54,284 nucleotides of DNA. Source: Companilactobacillus furfuricola. GTDB lineage: Bacteria; Bacillota; Bacilli; Lactobacillales; Lactobacillaceae. The notes beneath the pieces are model-generated. The model worked only from the letters and a program-made list of their open reading frames with translations, ran no database searches and was not told where the DNA came from. Position 1 is the first letter of the stretch, and each line of letters starts with the position of its first letter. Made by a program: the position numbers and the translations under genes. Of the stretch, positions 51,250-54,284 are shown one piece after another. The stretch covers positions 1 through 54,284 of the forward strand of contig NZ_RHNT01000012.1 of NCBI RefSeq assembly GCF_003946325.1, given 5' to 3'.

Positions 51250-53964
51250 TTATTCAGCTGTAAAATAATCTACCAAATGAGAACCGTGATTATAAGGAAC
51301 AGATGCTTCATCGATCATTTTCATGAATCGATCAGACTTCATGATCACCTTCAAAATGTTCATCGCCGACTTTTGCAGGTCACCGATGTAAAGTGAATTG
51401 TTATCCTTAAAGCGGCCTGAGATCAGCAAGGTATGTTGATCTAGAATCTGTGCTGTTCCTGCATAGATCATGTCTAAAAGTGATTCATCGATACTGTCAG
51501 CATCAGTCAGATCGATTTTCACTACTTCAACTCCCTCAGGATCAGGAATGAAATCGTTCCACAATTCAATTTCATCACTGCTGAATGTTGCAACGTCAAA
51601 TATTTGTCGCTTTTTAATGATGCCAAACTTGTCGAATTCCGGACCAAGATCAGCAATCGCTGCTAAAAGTTTATCTTGACTTGCACCTGGCATGATCAGG
51701 TCGTTACCGGCATGCATACTTGCTACTGGATCGGCCAAACTATACCAGTCGGTCATGACTAAGCCTTGGAAATGCCATTCGTCACGTAAAACATTAGTTA
51801 ATGATTCAAAGTTTGCACCCGCAAAAGTTCCATTAACTTGATTGTATGAACTCATAACAGCCATTGGTTGTGCGGATCTAACTGTGATCTCAAAATTTTT
51901 CAGATAGATTTCTCTTAATGCTTGCTCACCAACGACACTGTTACCTGTATTTCGCTTAGTCTCTTGATTATTGGCTAGGAAATGCTTGATCGTAGCGCCA
52001 ACACCGGGATTTTCTTGAACGCCGTTCACTTCAGCAGCAGAGATTGTCCCCGACAAGACTGGATCCTCCGAGAAGTATTCAAAATTACGCCCACCTAAAG
52101 GATCACGATGAATATTCATTCCGGGAGCTAGCCACATGGTAATACCGAACTCCTTCATTTCTTTTCCAACGGCCGAACCTAACAATTTGATTAAATCTGT
52201 ATCCCAAGTTTGCGCTAGCATTGTGCCAATTGGCCAAGCGGTCGCATATTGATACTGTGTTTCCCCTGATTCATCTTGATATTTTTGCGTCAGACGAAGA
52301 CCCGCAGGTCCATCAGCATTAACCGTTTTAGAGATCCCAAAGTTTAGATTTTCTACAGTCTCTCCAGCAGCACCTGGTACTGACTGGGCACCATTACCGA
52401 CGATGCTGACTGTTTGTTCAGGAGTTAAGACACCTTCAACTAGATCGATCAATTCTTGATCTGACATAGAAGCCACGAATTGTTCGAGCGAGATTTTCTG
52501 ATGGTAAACATCGACCAATTTCGGTGCATTAGCTGTTTCCAATCTTTGAATCGTTTCATTCAACCCTTTACCTGGTAAGGATCTTGAACGATCAAGAAAA
52601 GTCGTTACTTCATTTTCATCGTGATAATTAGCCACTTCTGGACCGGCAAAATTTTCCGCATTTAATAGGAAGAAAGGTACTTGTTTTGTTTGTTTGATTT
52701 TGACGTTATTTGAACGTAGTATCGTTGGATCAGTCTCCGGCAATAATTTATGCTCCAGCTGAGAGACTATCACATCTTCGTCTAAGCGAAATTCTGCAAT
52801 AACCTCGGTATTTTTCGAGCTGTTGCCTATGCGAATTATGTAAGTTCCGGCGACTAATGTAAAAGCAGCCGTCGATTCATCAAAAACAGCTAAATTCTTG
52901 ACTGGTACAGACAATTTTACAGTCTGTTCTTGTTCAGGATATAGCGGCTTTGTCTTAACAAATCCCACCAGACTTTGATATGGCGTCGGAATATTTGATT
53001 GCGGATTAGACACATAAAGCTGAACGACTTCGGCACCACGATAAGTCTCACCAGTATTTTGCACTGAAACATCAATGTCAATTGTTTGCTCATTGACATG
53101 AACATGCTTTGTTTGAATGAAAAAATCAGTATAGCTTAAACCAAAACCGAATTCATATCTTGGTTCAATGCCAAAACTATCAAAATATCGATAGCCGACA
53201 TAAATACCTTCTTGATAATGTGGCTCTTTTTGACCAAAGCTATTAGCTGTGTAATAGTCTTCATATTGCTTTGCCCAAGTATCTGTCAATTTTCCCGACG
53301 GAGTTTTACTACCATCCAAGACATTGGCAACAGCACGACCTGCTTGCATACCGGGTTGTGAGATCAACAATACGCTATCTAACAGTGGACAATCTTCAAC
53401 AAAGGAAGTATCGATCACTCCACCAACATTTAACAAGACTACACTGTTCTCATAAAATTGGCTCATAGCTTGAATATTAGCCAATTCATTTTCAGTTAAT
53501 AAAAAGTCTCCCGGCTCATTCTTACGATCTTGCCCCTCACCGGCACTTCGGGAGACAACATAGATCCCTGTCTTAGCCTCTGGAAATTCTCCGATTTCTG
53601 GATCATCCATTGAAAACGCAGGAGCTAAAATAGCTAATAACGAATCTTTATTTTTATCGTAATAATCACGTTTATTCTTTTCATAAGCACGCTGGTAACG
53701 TGTTAACCATCCTTTTGATACGATTTGGAAACCAGCATCTTCTAATCCATCAATAATGCTGATCACATGTCGCTGATTAACATCACTAGATCCAGTACCA
53801 CACTTCACAACTTCAAAGGCTCCACTTCCAAAAAGTGCGACCTTGTGATTTTGTAACGGCAACACATTATTTTTATTTTGTAGTAGCACCATCCCTTGCT
53901 CGGCTACTTTTTGAGACAACTTTGCATTGTTGACCTCACGTTGAGACATCTTGCTTTCCATCAT
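51250..53964 (-). CDS. Beta-glucosidase, GH3 family with permuted domain order
   Basis: 904 residues from MMESKMSQREV (GGAG 7 bases upstream). Domain order is reversed against classic GH3. First the alpha/beta-sandwich 'C-terminal' domain (about 10-260; EQGMVLLQNKNNVLPLQ, GSGAFEVVKCGTGSSDVN). Then a fibronectin-III-like domain (about 300-420; GAEVVQLYVSNPQ). Then the TIM-barrel catalytic domain (about 500-760; TVNADGPAGLRL, WLAPGMNIHRDPLGGRNFEYFSEDPVLSG, GATIKHFLANNQETKRN, VMTDWYS with the nucleophile Asp). The same shuffled order is known in Ruminococcus beta-glucosidases. No signal peptide, so it probably splits imported beta-glucosides or plant saponin sugars in the cytosol. Confidence 0.93.
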   Translation of the reverse strand: MMESKMSQREVNNAKLSQKVAEQGMVLLQNKNNVLPLQNHKVALFGSGAFEVVKCGTGSSDVNQRHVISIIDGLEDAGFQIVSKGWLTRYQRAYEKNKRDYYDKNKDSLLAILAPAFSMDDPEIGEFPEAKTGIYVVSRSAGEGQDRKNEPGDFLLTENELANIQAMSQFYENSVVLLNVGGVIDTSFVEDCPLLDSVLLISQPGMQAGRAVANVLDGSKTPSGKLTDTWAKQYEDYYTANSFGQKEPHYQEGIYVGYRYFDSFGIEPRYEFGFGLSYTDFFIQTKHVHVNEQTIDIDVSVQNTGETYRGAEVVQLYVSNPQSNIPTPYQSLVGFVKTKPLYPEQEQTVKLSVPVKNLAVFDESTAAFTLVAGTYIIRIGNSSKNTEVIAEFRLDEDVIVSQLEHKLLPETDPTILRSNNVKIKQTKQVPFFLLNAENFAGPEVANYHDENEVTTFLDRSRSLPGKGLNETIQRLETANAPKLVDVYHQKISLEQFVASMSDQELIDLVEGVLTPEQTVSIVGNGAQSVPGAAGETVENLNFGISKTVNADGPAGLRLTQKYQDESGETQYQYATAWPIGTMLAQTWDTDLIKLLGSAVGKEMKEFGITMWLAPGMNIHRDPLGGRNFEYFSEDPVLSGTISAAEVNGVQENPGVGATIKHFLANNQETKRNTGNSVVGEQALREIYLKNFEITVRSAQPMAVMSSYNQVNGTFAGANFESLTNVLRDEWHFQGLVMTDWYSLADPVASMHAGNDLIMPGASQDKLLAAIADLGPEFDKFGIIKKRQIFDVATFSSDEIELWNDFIPDPEGVEVVKIDLTDADSIDESLLDMIYAGTAQILDQHTLLISGRFKDNNSLYIGDLQKSAMNILKVIMKSDRFMKMIDEASVPYNHGSHLVDYFTAE

Positions 53965-54122
53965 CCATACTCTCCTTTGGTGGAAATTATACCTAACAAT
54001 AATTCTACACTTTATAGGATGATAATCGAACAAAATACCACGAGAAAATATTATCAATTAGTGAATTTATAAAAAAAAGAAAAGATGCTAATCATTTTTA
54101 TGGTTGGCATTTTTTTGATTGG

Positions 54123-54190
54123 TTAGGTTGGTGGTGGTAGTAGTTTGGTTGTACGTTCAATGCCGGTTCCGGGTCGGGGCGCTATATGGG
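54123..54190. repeat. Family A repeat, partial copy 4
   Basis: Shares GTAGTAGTTTGGTTG and ACGTTCAATGCCG with the left end of the copy at 44699; it then diverges into GGCGCTATATGGGACTGG, whose reverse complement is partly present near 34410. A weak hairpin-plus-T-run (54079-54116) lies before it, and CCGGAC/GTCCGG (54225-54255) after it. Confidence 0.6.
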
Positions 54191-54267
54191 ACTGGAACGC
54201 TGCCGACTGCTACAATTTTTTTAACCGGACAGATGAAAAACAATAATCAGTCCGGGAGACGATAACA

Positions 54268-54284
54268 ATGAGTAGGAAAAATAA
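54268..54284 (+). CDS. Possible start of a gene cut by the window edge
   Basis: GGGAG at 54254 sits 9 bases before ATG at 54268, followed by five open codons (MSRKN) before the window ends. Nothing can be said about the product. Confidence 0.2.

Noticed and set aside
51250-53964. Assembly error or fusion explaining the reversed GH3 domain order
   Set aside because: The frame is continuous, linkers are normal, and the same domain order is known in natural bacterial beta-glucosidases.

Overview
The window is AT-rich, densely coded, low-GC Gram-positive DNA with strong Shine-Dalgarno sites. ClpL, an LtaS-type lipoteichoic acid synthase, a protein with SLAP-like repeats, ECF transporters and a pdu gene order close to that of Lactobacillus reuteri point to a member of the Lactobacillaceae. 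A Companilactobacillus- or Loigolactobacillus-like genome is my guess from content and gene style, not from any search.

Layout. 1-2300: an intergenic repeat (family A), an alpha/beta hydrolase and a second repeat (family B). 2310-29473: about 35 genes, all on the minus strand, forming one large metabolic island. Reading in the direction of transcription (right to left), it starts with a complete lactobacillus-type propanediol-utilisation microcompartment operon: pduA B C D E G H K J L M N O, a separate PduO C-domain protein, then P Q W U. A dedicated ECF transporter follows (T subunit, double ATPase, CbrT-like S subunit), then pduV, an inositol-monophosphatase-family enzyme, and a late-step cobalamin module: cblT, cobD, cbiB, a shortened cbiG, cobQ/cbiP, cblS, cobU, cobS, cobC, hemD and a second PduO-type adenosyltransferase. 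Corrin-ring genes and cobT are absent from the window. The locus therefore looks built to import and remodel corrinoids and to salvage alpha-ribazole (CblT plus CblS). The adenosylcobalamin would serve the diol/glycerol dehydratase PduCDE inside the microcompartment.

29474-31181: a regulatory gap with a Rex-like operator and a cre-like site, then a divergent small operon of a flavin reductase, a second PduU-type shell protein and a secreted protein resembling the transcobalamin C-terminal (DUF4430) domain. This trio has no counterpart in the classic pdu operon. It is the best candidate here for a new accessory system, perhaps replacing the missing PduS/PduT redox arm and adding surface corrinoid capture.

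31200-54284: ordinary chromosome. It holds a purine permease divergent from an adenine deaminase with PurBox-like sites, clpL with a small HTH regulator behind three 16-bp-phased operator repeats, a lipase-like protein, a SLAP-like exported protein, pgi, a VanZ-like protein, ltaS, a two-component system, a HAD phosphatase, an oxidoreductase, a 3D-domain exported protein, a second flavin reductase, and a beta-glucosidase with permuted GH3 domains. Family A and B repeats recur in the gaps. I saw no rRNA, tRNA, CRISPR array or recognisable transposase gene.
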